In this document: in pieces, positions 40,345-48,811 of the stretch | Numbering within the stretch: the first letter of the stretch is position 1 | Layout: every line of letters begins with the position of its first letter | Assembly: GCA_900547765.1 (NCBI GenBank) | Contig: URIA01000004.1 | Location: 1 to 64,000 of the forward strand | DNA: 64,000 nucleotides | From: an uncultured Collinsella sp. | GTDB taxonomy: Bacteria > Actinomycetota > Coriobacteriia > Coriobacteriales > Coriobacteriaceae | Direction: 5' to 3' | Program-made: the position numbers and the translations under genes | Notes under the pieces: model-generated | Databases searched by the model: none | Told to the model about the DNA's origin: nothing | The model's input: the letters and a program-made list of their open reading frames with translations, nothing else

Positions 40345-41766
40345 CTAGGCCATGAGCAGGCCGGTCTCCGCGACGTTCTTGTACCAGTACGCGCTCGCCT
40401 TGGGATAGCGTTCCTGGGTCTCAAAGTCGATGTAGAACAGGCCATAGCGCTTGTTATAGCCGTTGGTCCAGGAGAACTGGTCCTGCAGCGACCACACAAA
40501 GTAGCCGTCGACGTTTACGCCGCCGTCGATTGCCTTGAGGATCCACGCGAGATGCTGACGCATGTAGTCGATGCGAGGGGCGTCGTCGATAAAGCCGTCC
40601 TCGAAGTCGTCCTTATAGCCCATGCCGTTCTCGGTGATGTAGATCTTCTTGTAGTTGGGGTAATCGTTCTTAATGCGCAGCAGCAGATCGTACAGGCCCT
40701 CGGGATAGATGATCCAGTCCCAATCGGTGGTGGGTACGCCTTCGCGCACGCATGACTCGCCCACGCCCTTGAGGAACCAGCGCGAGGAGCCCTTGTCGCC
40801 GGTGCCATTGTGGTTAATGTCGTTTTCGCCCTCGGCGGCACGCAGGAACTGGCACTTGTAGGTGTTGACGCCCAGGCAATCGTTGTAGGGGAGCGCGGCG
40901 GTCAGCGCGGCGATGTCCTCGTCGCGGACGTCGAGCTCGCCGCCGGCGATATGGGCCAGCTTGGTCGCAGCCTCCAAGGTATCAGCTGCATAGTGGCCAC
41001 GGAAGGTGGCGTCGAGTACCCAGCGGTTGTTGATGACGTCGGCCATGCGAGCTGCCTCGCAGTCGGCAGCGCTGTTGGGATCGAGGGGATACTTGGGCTC
41101 CAGGTTCTGGACAATGCCGATCTCGCCCTCAAAGCCGCCCTCGTGGAAGGCGACGACAGCCTTGGCATGGGCCACCATCATGTTGTGCATGAGCTGGAAG
41201 GCCTTGTCCAGGCGATACTTCTCGCCGTGCGGCCAGTTGCCAACGATAAAGCTGCCCTCGGCGGTCGCGGGAATCTCGTTAAAGGTAAACCAGTGCTTGA
41301 CCTCGGTGAACTCGGCAAAGCAGAACTTGGCGTACTCGACAAAGGCGTCGATCGTCGTGCGCGTCAGGAAGCCCTCGCCGCCGTTCTGGTAAAAGGCCTC
41401 GGGCGTATCGAAGTGATCGAGCGTGACATAGGGGATAACGCCGGCTTTATTGCAGGTGGCAAAGAGCTCGTGATAGAAGGCAACACCCTCGGGGTTGATC
41501 TCGCCAGTACCGTTGGGGAAGATGCGGCTCCAAGCGATGGAGACGCGGATACCGTTGATGCCGAAGCGCTGGCACAGGTCGATATCGACCGGGTACTTGT
41601 TGTAGAAATCGCTTGCGGGATCGGGGGAGAAGCGACCCTGAGCTGCCAGGAAATCGTCCCAGGGCACTTTGCCCTTGCCGTGCGTGCGGGTCTCGCCCTC
41701 AACCTGGTAAGCGGCGGTGGCGCCGCCAAACACAAAGCCGTCGGGGAACTGCATGGGGTTGGTCAT
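40345..41766 (-). CDS. lacG: 6-phospho-beta-galactosidase LacG, copy 1
   Basis: LacG (GH1) splits lactose-6-phosphate from PTS uptake into glucose and galactose-6-phosphate. The 473-residue product starts QFPDGFVFGGATAAYQ. The acid/base glutamate is in WFTFNEI and the nucleophile in YITENGMG. The phosphate-site SWTNGYNKRYG has Ser, Lys and Tyr at LacG spacing, and Trp after Ser, the residue that marks 6-phospho-galactosidases against 6-phospho-glucosidases. AAAGGA precedes the ATG. lacE is 75 bases upstream on the same strand. Confidence 0.9.
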   Translation of the reverse strand: MTNPMQFPDGFVFGGATAAYQVEGETRTHGKGKVPWDDFLAAQGRFSPDPASDFYNKYPVDIDLCQRFGINGIRVSIAWSRIFPNGTGEINPEGVAFYHELFATCNKAGVIPYVTLDHFDTPEAFYQNGGEGFLTRTTIDAFVEYAKFCFAEFTEVKHWFTFNEIPATAEGSFIVGNWPHGEKYRLDKAFQLMHNMMVAHAKAVVAFHEGGFEGEIGIVQNLEPKYPLDPNSAADCEAARMADVINNRWVLDATFRGHYAADTLEAATKLAHIAGGELDVRDEDIAALTAALPYNDCLGVNTYKCQFLRAAEGENDINHNGTGDKGSSRWFLKGVGESCVREGVPTTDWDWIIYPEGLYDLLLRIKNDYPNYKKIYITENGMGYKDDFEDGFIDDAPRIDYMRQHLAWILKAIDGGVNVDGYFVWSLQDQFSWTNGYNKRYGLFYIDFETQERYPKASAYWYKNVAETGLLMA

Positions 41767-41800
41767 GAGTCATCCTTTCTGTGGGATACGAATAGGGAGA

Positions 41801-41827
41801 GGTGCCCGAACTGGGGATCCGGGCACC
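41801..41827 (-). promoter_or_regulatory. Intercistronic hairpin between lacE and lacG, copy 1
   Basis: ggtgcccg and cgggcacc pair across an 11-base loop in the lacE-lacG gap. The second lacE-lacG gap has an unrelated but similarly placed hairpin (46637-46668). No T-run follows, so mRNA processing or partial readthrough is more likely than full termination. Confidence 0.5.
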
Positions 41828-41841
41828 AACAGAGGGAGGAG

Positions 41842-43620
41842 CTAGTCGAGGTTCTCGCGGAGCCACTTGATGGCGCCGGCGGGGTCGCGAGTAAGGTCGA
41901 TATATTCCTTACCGCGCGGAGCGAGCAGCTTAATGCCCAGGCGATCGGTGTCGGCCTTCATGTCGTTGTAGTAGCTACGAACCTGCGGGGCGAGCACGAT
42001 AACGTCGTACTGATCCATGATGGCAGTGTGCTGGCCATAGGCGCCTGCGGAGGAAGCGATGTTCTCTCCGGTCTGTGCGGCACCTTCCTTGATGGCGTTG
42101 GCGAGCATAGCGGAGGTGCCGGCACCGGCGCACAGAACGAGGACCTTCAGGCCATCGACGTCCTTCTTAGCGGATGCGTCGGAGGCGGGCTCGGGCTGAT
42201 CGGCGACAGGCTCGCTGTTGACGGCAGCGGCGGTCGGCTCGACGGAAGCGGTAGCCTGCTCGACAGCGGGCGCAGAGGTGCTGGCGGCGATGGTGGCAGC
42301 ACCATCGGACTCGAGACCCAGCTCGGCGGCGCGCTCGGCCTCCTGGTCGCAGAGCAGCTTGTCATATGCCTTCAAGAACGGCAGGTAGATGACAGCGTCC
42401 AGCAAGATAATGATCGCGACGAACACCAAGGCAATGAGCTGGAAGTTCGTGGTGATGAAGATGCCGATGGGAGCAGGGGTGGCCCAAGGCACCACGAAGG
42501 AGAAGCCGTTCATGCCCACGTTATCGATAAAGAACTTGGCAACACTCACATTGACGCAGCCGGCGGCAACAAAGGGGATGAGCATGTAGGGGTTGAGGAT
42601 CATGGGCGCGCCAAAGAGCAGCGGCTCGTTGACGGCGAAGGCGACGGGGACAATCGAGGCCTTACCGACGGCTTTGAGCTGCTTGGACTTCATAAAGAGA
42701 ATCAGCAGAAGCGGCACGATGAACGTGGCGCCGGTGCCGCCGAACTCGCCCACGAGCGACATGTTAAAGGTGAGGGAGTGGGCGGGGTGACCGCCGGCAA
42801 GAAGAACCTGCAGGTTCTCGGCCTGGTTGGCAAGACGGATGGGGTCGATGCCCGGCTGGACAATCGAGGGGCCGTGGACGCCGATGAACCAGAAGAACGC
42901 GGTGGCTGCCTGGATAAGGATAAGGCCAGGATAGGTTTCTGCAGCGGTAAAGAGCGGGGAGAGCAGTTTGATAAGCAGCTCGGAGAACGGAACGCCCATG
43001 AGGTTGCGCACGACGACATCGATGATGCCGCAGATAATGACGGCGCCGCCAAAGGGGATAATGTCGCGGAAGTTCTGAGCGATGGCGCCCGGAACCTCCT
43101 TGGGCAGCTTAATGGTCAGATCGCGCGAGACGCAGAATTTATAGACCCACACGGTAATGAACGCGGCGATATAGGCCGAGAACAGACCGCGCGTACCCAT
43201 GCTGGTGCAATCGAAGACCGAAAGCTCGGAGCCGTCGAGCTTGGTGGTGAACTGCGTAACAGCGAGCAAAAGCATGCTGCACTGGGCAGCAACCATGGTG
43301 GAGCCGTCGTTGAGCACCTTGCCGGCGGGCATACGACGGTTCATGGATGCCGTAAAGTTCTTGGCGGTGGTGCCGGCAACCATGATGCCCATGACGCCCA
43401 TGGTGAAGTTGTAAAGCTTGTTGCACCAGTCGGTGAGCGGCTGGGGCAGCGTGACGCCAACGACGCCGGGGAGCGTGGCGATGAGCAGGAAAATCGAAGA
43501 GGTGAGGACGATGGGCATGCACCCAAGGAATCCGTCCTTAATGGCCTGGAGGTAGATGTTCCTCGAGATCTTCTCAAAGAACGGTTGATGCTTCTCGAGC
43601 ATCTTTACGATGGCGTCCAT
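41842..43620 (-). CDS. lacE: Lactose PTS EIICB (LacE), copy 1
   Basis: LacE is the membrane permease and EIIB phosphotransfer domain for lactose. The 592-residue protein opens MDAIVKMLEKHQPFFEKISRNIYLQAI like LacE of lactococci. The EIIC part (1-430) has about ten helices and the conserved FFWFIGVHGPSIVQPGI and VPVAFAVNEPLLFGAPMI. An Ala/Pro/Ser linker (about 430-490) leads to EIIB with the phosphocysteine in VLVLCAGAGTSAML. EIIA is supplied in trans by lacF. AAAGGAGCTCT precedes the ATG. The divergent lacI and two operator palindromes lie upstream. Confidence 0.9.
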   Translation of the reverse strand: MDAIVKMLEKHQPFFEKISRNIYLQAIKDGFLGCMPIVLTSSIFLLIATLPGVVGVTLPQPLTDWCNKLYNFTMGVMGIMVAGTTAKNFTASMNRRMPAGKVLNDGSTMVAAQCSMLLLAVTQFTTKLDGSELSVFDCTSMGTRGLFSAYIAAFITVWVYKFCVSRDLTIKLPKEVPGAIAQNFRDIIPFGGAVIICGIIDVVVRNLMGVPFSELLIKLLSPLFTAAETYPGLILIQAATAFFWFIGVHGPSIVQPGIDPIRLANQAENLQVLLAGGHPAHSLTFNMSLVGEFGGTGATFIVPLLLILFMKSKQLKAVGKASIVPVAFAVNEPLLFGAPMILNPYMLIPFVAAGCVNVSVAKFFIDNVGMNGFSFVVPWATPAPIGIFITTNFQLIALVFVAIIILLDAVIYLPFLKAYDKLLCDQEAERAAELGLESDGAATIAASTSAPAVEQATASVEPTAAAVNSEPVADQPEPASDASAKKDVDGLKVLVLCAGAGTSAMLANAIKEGAAQTGENIASSAGAYGQHTAIMDQYDVIVLAPQVRSYYNDMKADTDRLGIKLLAPRGKEYIDLTRDPAGAIKWLRENLD

Positions 43621-43723
43621 AGAGCTCCTTTGCTGCTTGATGCGCGATGCATGTGGATGGAACTGGTCGTCGATGGATGGTCAGGACTGCCCGGAAACCT
43701 TCCTGCTTAAGGAAGGCATTGCG

Positions 43724-43768
43724 AAATGACAACGTAGGACATTTCGTTAATGACAACGTAAGACATTT
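43724..43768. promoter_or_regulatory. Two tandem LacI-type operator candidates before lacE copy 1
   Basis: Two 21-bp imperfect palindromes (43724-43744 and 43748-43768) share the form AATGACAACGTARGACATT. Each has AATG and CATT ends 11 bases apart with a central AACGT. They lie between lacE and the divergent lacI, whose product is the natural binder. Confidence 0.6.
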
Positions 43769-43794
43769 TTGGAAGCGCAACAAGGATTTACGGG

Positions 43795-43823
43795 TGAACG
43801 GTCGATATTGTCCGATAAACGGC
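43795..43823. promoter_or_regulatory. Direct-repeat box 3 before lacE copy 1
   Basis: TGAACGGT (43795-43802) and TAAACGGC (43816-43823) are 21 bp apart. Read toward lacE the half-site is ACCGTTCA. Confidence 0.6.
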
Positions 43824-43896
43824 TGATTTGTCAGTCGGGCAGGTAGTGTATGCTAGAACGCAAAAAACAAGCGATGCAAAACCGACTGGAGAAGTA

Positions 43897-44907
43897 GTGG
43901 CAACGATGGACAAGAAAAATGTCTCAATGAACGATGTGGCAGTTGCCGCGGGCGTTTCTCTCAAGACGGTGTCGCGCGTGATCAACGAGCCCGATAGCGT
44001 GCGAGAGTCGACACGCGATAAGGTCCATTCCGCAATGGAGGCGCTCGGGTTTCGAACCAACTTTGCCGCGCGTTCGCTCAAGTTGGGCCGTTACGGATGC
44101 ATCGGCGTGGTGCTGTTTCACTTGTCGGGCGGTGCCGTGGACATGATTGACGGCATCGCCGATGCCGCCGAAGAACGCGGCTTTGCGCTCACGATGATTA
44201 AGAAGCGGGCGGGGGAGAAGATGACCCTTGCCGAAGCGGCGCGTAGGATGTCGCAGCTGCCTGTTGATGGCATGATCTTCAACCTGCGTCAGATGGTCGA
44301 TGACTTTGATACCTTTGAGGCGCCGAAAGACCTCAAGACGGTGATTATCACACCGATGGAACATCCTACCTGCTCCACCGTCAGTGACGATCAAGAGGGC
44401 GGCGCGCGCATGGCGTGCGAGTACTTCTTGAACCACGGGCACAAAAACGTGCACTTCGTCTCTGGTAAGAAAGAGTCGCTGTCGAGCCAGTGCCGTATGA
44501 AAGGTTGGCGTGCGGCACTCGAGGCACGTGGCATTGAGCCGCCCGAGCCTCTGCAAGGCGATTGGAATGCGGATAGTGGCTATGCCGCTGGCCTTGTGCT
44601 TGCCGATAAACCCGATTGCACGGCGGTCCTCGCTGCTAACGACTGCATGGCAAACGGCGTGATGATGGCCCTACGTGACAAAGGGCTCAGGGTGCCCGAC
44701 GACGTGTCTGTGATCGGCTTCGACGATGAGCTCTACAAGACGATTCCCAACTCGATTCTGACGTCGGTGAAGTTCCGTCACCGTGAGCTGGGCATCCGTG
44801 CGCTCAATGAGGTCGTTGCGGGCCTGGAGGCTCCAAGCTCCAGAAGCCGTACGCTTGTCTCGGGCGTGTTGGTCGAGCGTGCGAGCGTGCGGGATTTGCG
44901 GGCGTAG
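43897..44907 (+). CDS. LacI family regulator, copy 1 of the lac modules
   Basis: This 336-residue repressor has an HTH at residues 8-32 (MNDVAVAAGVSLKTVSRVIN) with the hinge helix NFAARSLKLG, then a periplasmic-binding-protein-like sensor with DVSVIGFDDELYKTIPNS near the C-terminus. The GTG start is chosen because GGAG ends five bases before it; the ATG three codons later is poorly placed. It is divergent from lacE, and two palindromes lie between them. It probably senses a sugar of the lactose pathway. Confidence 0.88.
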   Translation: MATMDKKNVSMNDVAVAAGVSLKTVSRVINEPDSVRESTRDKVHSAMEALGFRTNFAARSLKLGRYGCIGVVLFHLSGGAVDMIDGIADAAEERGFALTMIKKRAGEKMTLAEAARRMSQLPVDGMIFNLRQMVDDFDTFEAPKDLKTVIITPMEHPTCSTVSDDQEGGARMACEYFLNHGHKNVHFVSGKKESLSSQCRMKGWRAALEARGIEPPEPLQGDWNADSGYAAGLVLADKPDCTAVLAANDCMANGVMMALRDKGLRVPDDVSVIGFDDELYKTIPNSILTSVKFRHRELGIRALNEVVAGLEAPSSRSRTLVSGVLVERASVRDLRA

Positions 44908-44924
44908 GCGTGCTCGGCTCGTTC

Positions 44925-45062
44925 ATCTCAACCTGTAACAGGTAGGGCCGAAAATCTCAGCTAGATGTTACAGATTGAGATATTTCTGCTCGGGCGTTCT
45001 GTTTGTCTCGATCTGTAACAGCTTGGAGCGAAAAACTCAGCTAGATGTTACAGATTGAGACA
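44925..45062. repeat. Twin-palindrome module B, behind lacG copy 2
   Basis: Units at 44925-44981 and 45004-45062 and the linker tttctgctcgggcgttctgt match module A at 40114-40252. Most changes lie in the unit centres. It begins 17 bases after the lacI stop and ends 110 bases from the lacG copy 2 stop. Confidence 0.85.
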
Positions 45063-45083
45063 AACGTGCGGTACGGTCTGCCC

Positions 45084-45127
45084 AAAAAAGGCCGGGGCGG
45101 CGCGTCGTGTGACGTGCCGCCCCCGGC
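45084..45127 (-). terminator. Terminator after lacG copy 2
   Basis: On the minus strand gccgggggcggc and gccgccccggc pair with an inner gacg-type stem and run into T6. Confidence 0.88.
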
Positions 45128-45172
45128 TGAGAAATAGGGACAGGTTATGTGGGCAGACAACCCCGCAAGCCG

Positions 45173-46612
45173 CTAGTCCAGACGACGGGTCTGCGCCACG
45201 TGCTTATACCAGTAGGCGCTTGCCTTGGGCGTGCGCTTCTGGGTCTCAAAGTCAACGTAGAAGAAGCCGTAACGCTTGTTGTAACCATTGGTCCAGGAGA
45301 ACTGATCCTGCAGGCTCCACAGGAAGTAGCCACCCACGTTGACGCCCACCTCCATGGCCTTGAGCAACCAGCGCAGGTGCTGCTCGATGTAGTCGATGCG
45401 CGGCTGGTCGTCCACAAAACCGTCCTTGTAGGGGTCCTTGTAGCCCATGCCGTTCTCGGTGATGAAGATCTGCTTGTAGTTGGGGTAGCGCTGCTTAATG
45501 TAGACGAGCAGGTCGAACAGGCCCTCGGGATAGATGATCCAGTCCCAGTCGGTGGTGGGGATGCCGGGCTTGTTCACGTGCTCGCCAATACCCTTAACGC
45601 GCCAGCGGCCGGTGCCCTTCTCGCCCGTCCCGTTGTGGTGCAGGTCGTTCTCGCCATCGTAAGCCTTGAGGAAGCGACACTGGTAGTTGTTAACGCCCAA
45701 GTAGTCGTTGTAGAGCGCGGCCTCGCGCATGATCTCGAGATCCTCGTCCAGGATCTGGATGGTGCCGCCCGAGACGGCAGCCAGGCGGTTGGCGCACTCG
45801 AGGGTGTCGGGCGCGTAGTCGCCGCGGAACGTCGCGTCGAGCAAGAACTGGTTTTGCAGCACGTGCTCGTTATTGGCGGCTTTGATGTCGGCGGGGTCGT
45901 TCTCGTTGAGCGGATACTTAAACTCCAACGACTGGATGACGCCGATCTTGCCCTTAAAGCCGCCGTTGTGGAAGGCCAGCACGGCCTTGGCGTGGGCGAG
46001 CATCATGTTGTGCTCGCACTGGAAGGCCTCGGCCAGATGCGCCTTGACGCCGCCGGGGAAGGTGCCCTCGATGTAGGTGTTGGAGGCGTCCGCCCAGATC
46101 TCGTTAAAGGTGAACCAATAGGTCACCTGGTCGGCGTACTCCTGAAAGCAGAAGGTGGCAAAGTCCACAAAGGCGTCGATGGTCTCGCGGTTGAGGAAAT
46201 CGCCCTTCTCAAAGAGGGGAAGCGGCGTGTCAAAGTGATGCAGCGTGACAAACGGCTCAACGTGGTGCTTGTGGCACTCGGCGAAGAGGTCGTGGTAGAA
46301 CTGCACGCCCTCGGGGTTAATCTCGCCGGTGCCGTTGGGGAAGATGCGGCTCCAGGCAATGGAGAGGCGAATGCCGTTGATGCCGAACTCCTCGCACAGT
46401 TCCAGGTCGACGGGGTACTGGTTGTAGAAGTCGGAAGCGGGATCGGGGGAGAAGCGGCCCTGGGCCTCTAGGAAGTCGTCCCAGGCAACCTTGCCCTTAC
46501 CGTGAGTGCGGGTCTCGCCCTCTACCTGGTAGGCAGCGGTGGCGCCGCCAAAGACAAAGTCCTCGGGAAACTGCGCAGGCGGGTTGGTGACGCTAGCAGG
46601 GTTAACGGACAT
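45173..46612 (-). CDS. lacG: 6-phospho-beta-galactosidase LacG, copy 2
   Basis: A 479-residue GH1 enzyme closely related to copy 1, with acid/base WFTFNEIW, nucleophile FITENGMG and the LacG-type phosphate site SWTNGYNKRYGF including Trp. The two copies differ most at the N-terminus, where this one has eight extra residues (MSVNPASV). The ribosome site is weak (GATTGGA). It is 66 bases behind lacE copy 2. Retention of two divergent copies suggests different galactosides, for example lactose against another beta-galactoside. Confidence 0.9.
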   Translation of the reverse strand: MSVNPASVTNPPAQFPEDFVFGGATAAYQVEGETRTHGKGKVAWDDFLEAQGRFSPDPASDFYNQYPVDLELCEEFGINGIRLSIAWSRIFPNGTGEINPEGVQFYHDLFAECHKHHVEPFVTLHHFDTPLPLFEKGDFLNRETIDAFVDFATFCFQEYADQVTYWFTFNEIWADASNTYIEGTFPGGVKAHLAEAFQCEHNMMLAHAKAVLAFHNGGFKGKIGVIQSLEFKYPLNENDPADIKAANNEHVLQNQFLLDATFRGDYAPDTLECANRLAAVSGGTIQILDEDLEIMREAALYNDYLGVNNYQCRFLKAYDGENDLHHNGTGEKGTGRWRVKGIGEHVNKPGIPTTDWDWIIYPEGLFDLLVYIKQRYPNYKQIFITENGMGYKDPYKDGFVDDQPRIDYIEQHLRWLLKAMEVGVNVGGYFLWSLQDQFSWTNGYNKRYGFFYVDFETQKRTPKASAYWYKHVAQTRRLD

Positions 46613-46636
46613 GATAATCCAATCGTCTAAATCGAA

Positions 46637-46668
46637 GGGCCAGCCGGTCTTGGATGGTCGGCTGGCCC
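46637..46668 (-). promoter_or_regulatory. Intercistronic hairpin between lacE and lacG, copy 2
   Basis: gggccagccg and cggctggccc form a perfect 10-bp stem in the gap. There is no T-run on the minus strand. Confidence 0.5.
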
Positions 46669-46678
46669 TGAGCGTTAC

Positions 46679-48454
46679 TTACTTCGAGAGTTGCTCGCTT
46701 ACGAAGGCGAGAGACTTGTCGCCGTTCTGGGAGAGCTCGATGTACTGCTTACCACGACAGGCGACACACTTGTTGCCCACGCGCTCGCAGTCCTTTTGCA
46801 GGTCGGCCAGGTAGCTGGCGGCTTGCGGGGCCAGGACGACCAGATCGAAGTCGGGGAGCATGTCCACGTGGTTGCCATAGGCCTCGGCAGCGGTCTCGAG
46901 GTTAATGCCGCGCTCTTTGGCGGCCTTGGCCAGCGCGTTGGCGAGCAGGCCCGAGGTTCCGCCGCCCTGGCAGAGCACGAGCACGCGCTTGCCGTTGAGG
47001 TCGCTAGTGGCCGTAGCCTCGGTGGCGGGCGCTGCGGAAGCGGCGGGGGCGTCGGCCTTCACGGCCTCGGCAGCAGCGCCGGCGGCAACGCTCTTGGCGT
47101 CAGCCTTGCCCTGGAAGGCGTCGTTGAGCTTGGCGGCCTTCTCAGCGTTCTTGGCGGCGAGCTCCTCCTGGGAGATCTCGGCCTCCTCGGTGCACTTCTG
47201 GGCGTCATAGGCACGGAAGAACGGGTAGTACAGGGCAAAGTCGACGACCAGGATAAGGGCGAGCATCACAAAGGCGAGCGGCTGGAAGCCCAAGCCCATG
47301 ATGGTGCCGATGGGGCCGGGGACGGTCCAAGGCAGGGTGTACATAAAGCCGTTCATGCCCAAGAAGTCGATAAAGATCTTGAGGATCCAGATGTTGGCGA
47401 TCGGGGCAAAGACAAACGGGACAAAGAAGACGGGGTTGAGCACGATAGGCGCGGCGAACAGCAGCGGCTCGTTGACAGCGAAGCAGACCGGGACGATGGC
47501 GGCCTTACCAACGGCGCGCATCTCCTGGGACTTGGCTAGGAAGCAGAACATAAAGACCAGGACAAGCGTGGCGCCGGTGCCGCCCATGCAGACGACGAAG
47601 TACTGGGCACCCTGGGTCAGGACAGCGGAAGCGTGCTGGCCGGCCTGGAACGCAGCCAGGTTGTCGGTCATGTTGGCAACGAGGGCGGCGGCGATGGCGG
47701 GCTCGACGATCGAGGGGCCGTGGACGCCGACGAACCAGAACAGGCTCATGGCGCCGTAGATCACAGCGAGACCGATATAGCCGTCGGCAGCAGTGAACAG
47801 GGGCTGGAACACCTGGATGACGCCCTGGGCAAAGCAGAAGCCAAAAGCAGCGCGGAAGGCGATGTCAAAGACCCAAAAGACGGTGATGCAGACGGAGAAG
47901 GGGATGATGTCCTTAAAGGTCTGCGAGATGTTGGGCGGAACCTGCTCGGGCATCTTGACGGTGATGTTGCGCTTAATGAAGAACTTGTAGATGATGCCGG
48001 TCACAAACGCAGCGATAAAGGCGGTCAGCAGGCCTTTGGAACCAAGGTAGGTGGTGTTGAAGCCGCTGGCAGCGTCCGTGGCGATCGTGTCGCTCGAAAG
48101 GAGCAAGAAGCCGATGATGGCCGCGCACATGCACGAGATGAAGTTGATCTGGTTGTTCTTGGGCAGATCGCGGTTCTGAGCGTCGGCGAAGTGCTTGGCC
48201 GTGGTGGCAGCGCAGGCGATGGCCAGGATACCCATGGAGTAGTTGTAGCATTTCCACAGGGCGTTGTTGATGTCATCGGGCCAGTAGAAACCCCAGATGT
48301 TGGGGACCGAGGCTACCAGGCAGAAGATGGACGAGAAGATGATGATGGGGATGACGGAGATAAAGCCGTCGCGGATCGCCTTGAGGTACTTGTTGCGGGC
48401 GATCGCGTTGAAAAAGGGCTGGCCCTTTTCGATGATGGCGATGAGTTGCTCCAT
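46679..48454 (-). CDS. lacE: Lactose PTS EIICB (LacE), copy 2
   Basis: A 591-residue lactose-family EIICB. Its EIIC part (1-430) matches lactococcal LacE more closely than copy 1 does (IEKGQPFFNAIARNKYLKAI, VPPNISQTFKDIIPFSV, FWFVGVHGPSIVEPAI). The linker is Ala/Lys-rich, and the EIIB domain has its phosphocysteine in VLVLCQGGGTSGLL. AGGAGCATTGC precedes the ATG. It lacks its own EIIA, so it too depends on lacF at 50038. It is divergent from a second lacI gene. Confidence 0.91.
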   Translation of the reverse strand: MEQLIAIIEKGQPFFNAIARNKYLKAIRDGFISVIPIIIFSSIFCLVASVPNIWGFYWPDDINNALWKCYNYSMGILAIACAATTAKHFADAQNRDLPKNNQINFISCMCAAIIGFLLLSSDTIATDAASGFNTTYLGSKGLLTAFIAAFVTGIIYKFFIKRNITVKMPEQVPPNISQTFKDIIPFSVCITVFWVFDIAFRAAFGFCFAQGVIQVFQPLFTAADGYIGLAVIYGAMSLFWFVGVHGPSIVEPAIAAALVANMTDNLAAFQAGQHASAVLTQGAQYFVVCMGGTGATLVLVFMFCFLAKSQEMRAVGKAAIVPVCFAVNEPLLFAAPIVLNPVFFVPFVFAPIANIWILKIFIDFLGMNGFMYTLPWTVPGPIGTIMGLGFQPLAFVMLALILVVDFALYYPFFRAYDAQKCTEEAEISQEELAAKNAEKAAKLNDAFQGKADAKSVAAGAAAEAVKADAPAASAAPATEATATSDLNGKRVLVLCQGGGTSGLLANALAKAAKERGINLETAAEAYGNHVDMLPDFDLVVLAPQAASYLADLQKDCERVGNKCVACRGKQYIELSQNGDKSLAFVSEQLSK

Positions 48455-48512
48455 GCAATGCTCCTAAGAGTCGGTGGGTTAGCAACGATGGTAGCTTTTG
48501 GCGTTCAGTTGC

Positions 48513-48536
48513 CAAAATGTTGACGTTGCCATTTTG
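48513..48536. promoter_or_regulatory. LacI-type operator candidate, proximal to lacE copy 2
   Basis: CAAAATG and CATTTTG are 7-bp inverted arms around ttgacgttgc. The centre shares ACGTT with the other LacI sites. It lies about 60 bases before lacE. Confidence 0.6.
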
Positions 48537-48634
48537 CGACACAAAAAAAGACGCGAACCGGTGGTTCCTGTGCCTGCGAACCGTCGATTCCTTATGCGTA
48601 AACGTTTGAGCCGCCCGGTGGCTCTGTGTTTGCG

Positions 48635-48655
48635 CAATGGCAACGTTAACATTTG
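48635..48655. promoter_or_regulatory. LacI-type operator candidate, distal
   Basis: CAATGgcaacgttaaCATTTG, read on the other strand, matches the proximal site at most positions (AAATGTTRACGTTGCCATT). The two sites are about 120 bp apart, which would allow a repression loop. Confidence 0.6.
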
Positions 48656-48691
48656 GGCGCCAAAAGCCGTTTGGGGAAGCAAAAATGTCGG

Positions 48692-48720
48692 TGAACGGTA
48701 GGTTTTGGGTGGTGAGCGTA
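48692..48720. promoter_or_regulatory. Direct-repeat box 4 before lacE copy 2
   Basis: TGAACGGT (48692-48699) and TGAGCGTA (48713-48720) are 21 bp apart. The second half is the weaker match. Confidence 0.5.
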
Positions 48721-48811
48721 TGGTGGGGGAGGCGTTGGATATACTTGAAGACGTTAAAAATGACTGCGTAGGATGCCACCAATGGCATCGTCGACATAGA
48801 AAGATCGACCT

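Noticed and set aside
40810..43710. A 966-codon open frame on the plus strand opposite lacG and lacE copy 1
   Set aside because: It is antisense to two well-recognised genes, has the Gly/Val/Asp/His-rich look of a GC-rich shadow, and has no ribosome site or domain.
43724..43768. Tandem acaacgtaRgacattt units as insertion-sequence ends
   Set aside because: They are palindromic, spaced like operators and lie between lacI and lacE; no transposase or inverted partner was seen.
39986..45062. CRISPR array from the repeated palindromes
   Set aside because: There are only two units per place, the spacing is itself conserved, and no cas genes are present.
40345..46612. Assignment of the two GH1 genes as 6-phospho-beta-glucosidases
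   Set aside because: Both carry the SW...K.Y phosphate and Trp signature of LacG and sit with LacE-type permeases and lacAB, so beta-galactoside specificity is favoured.
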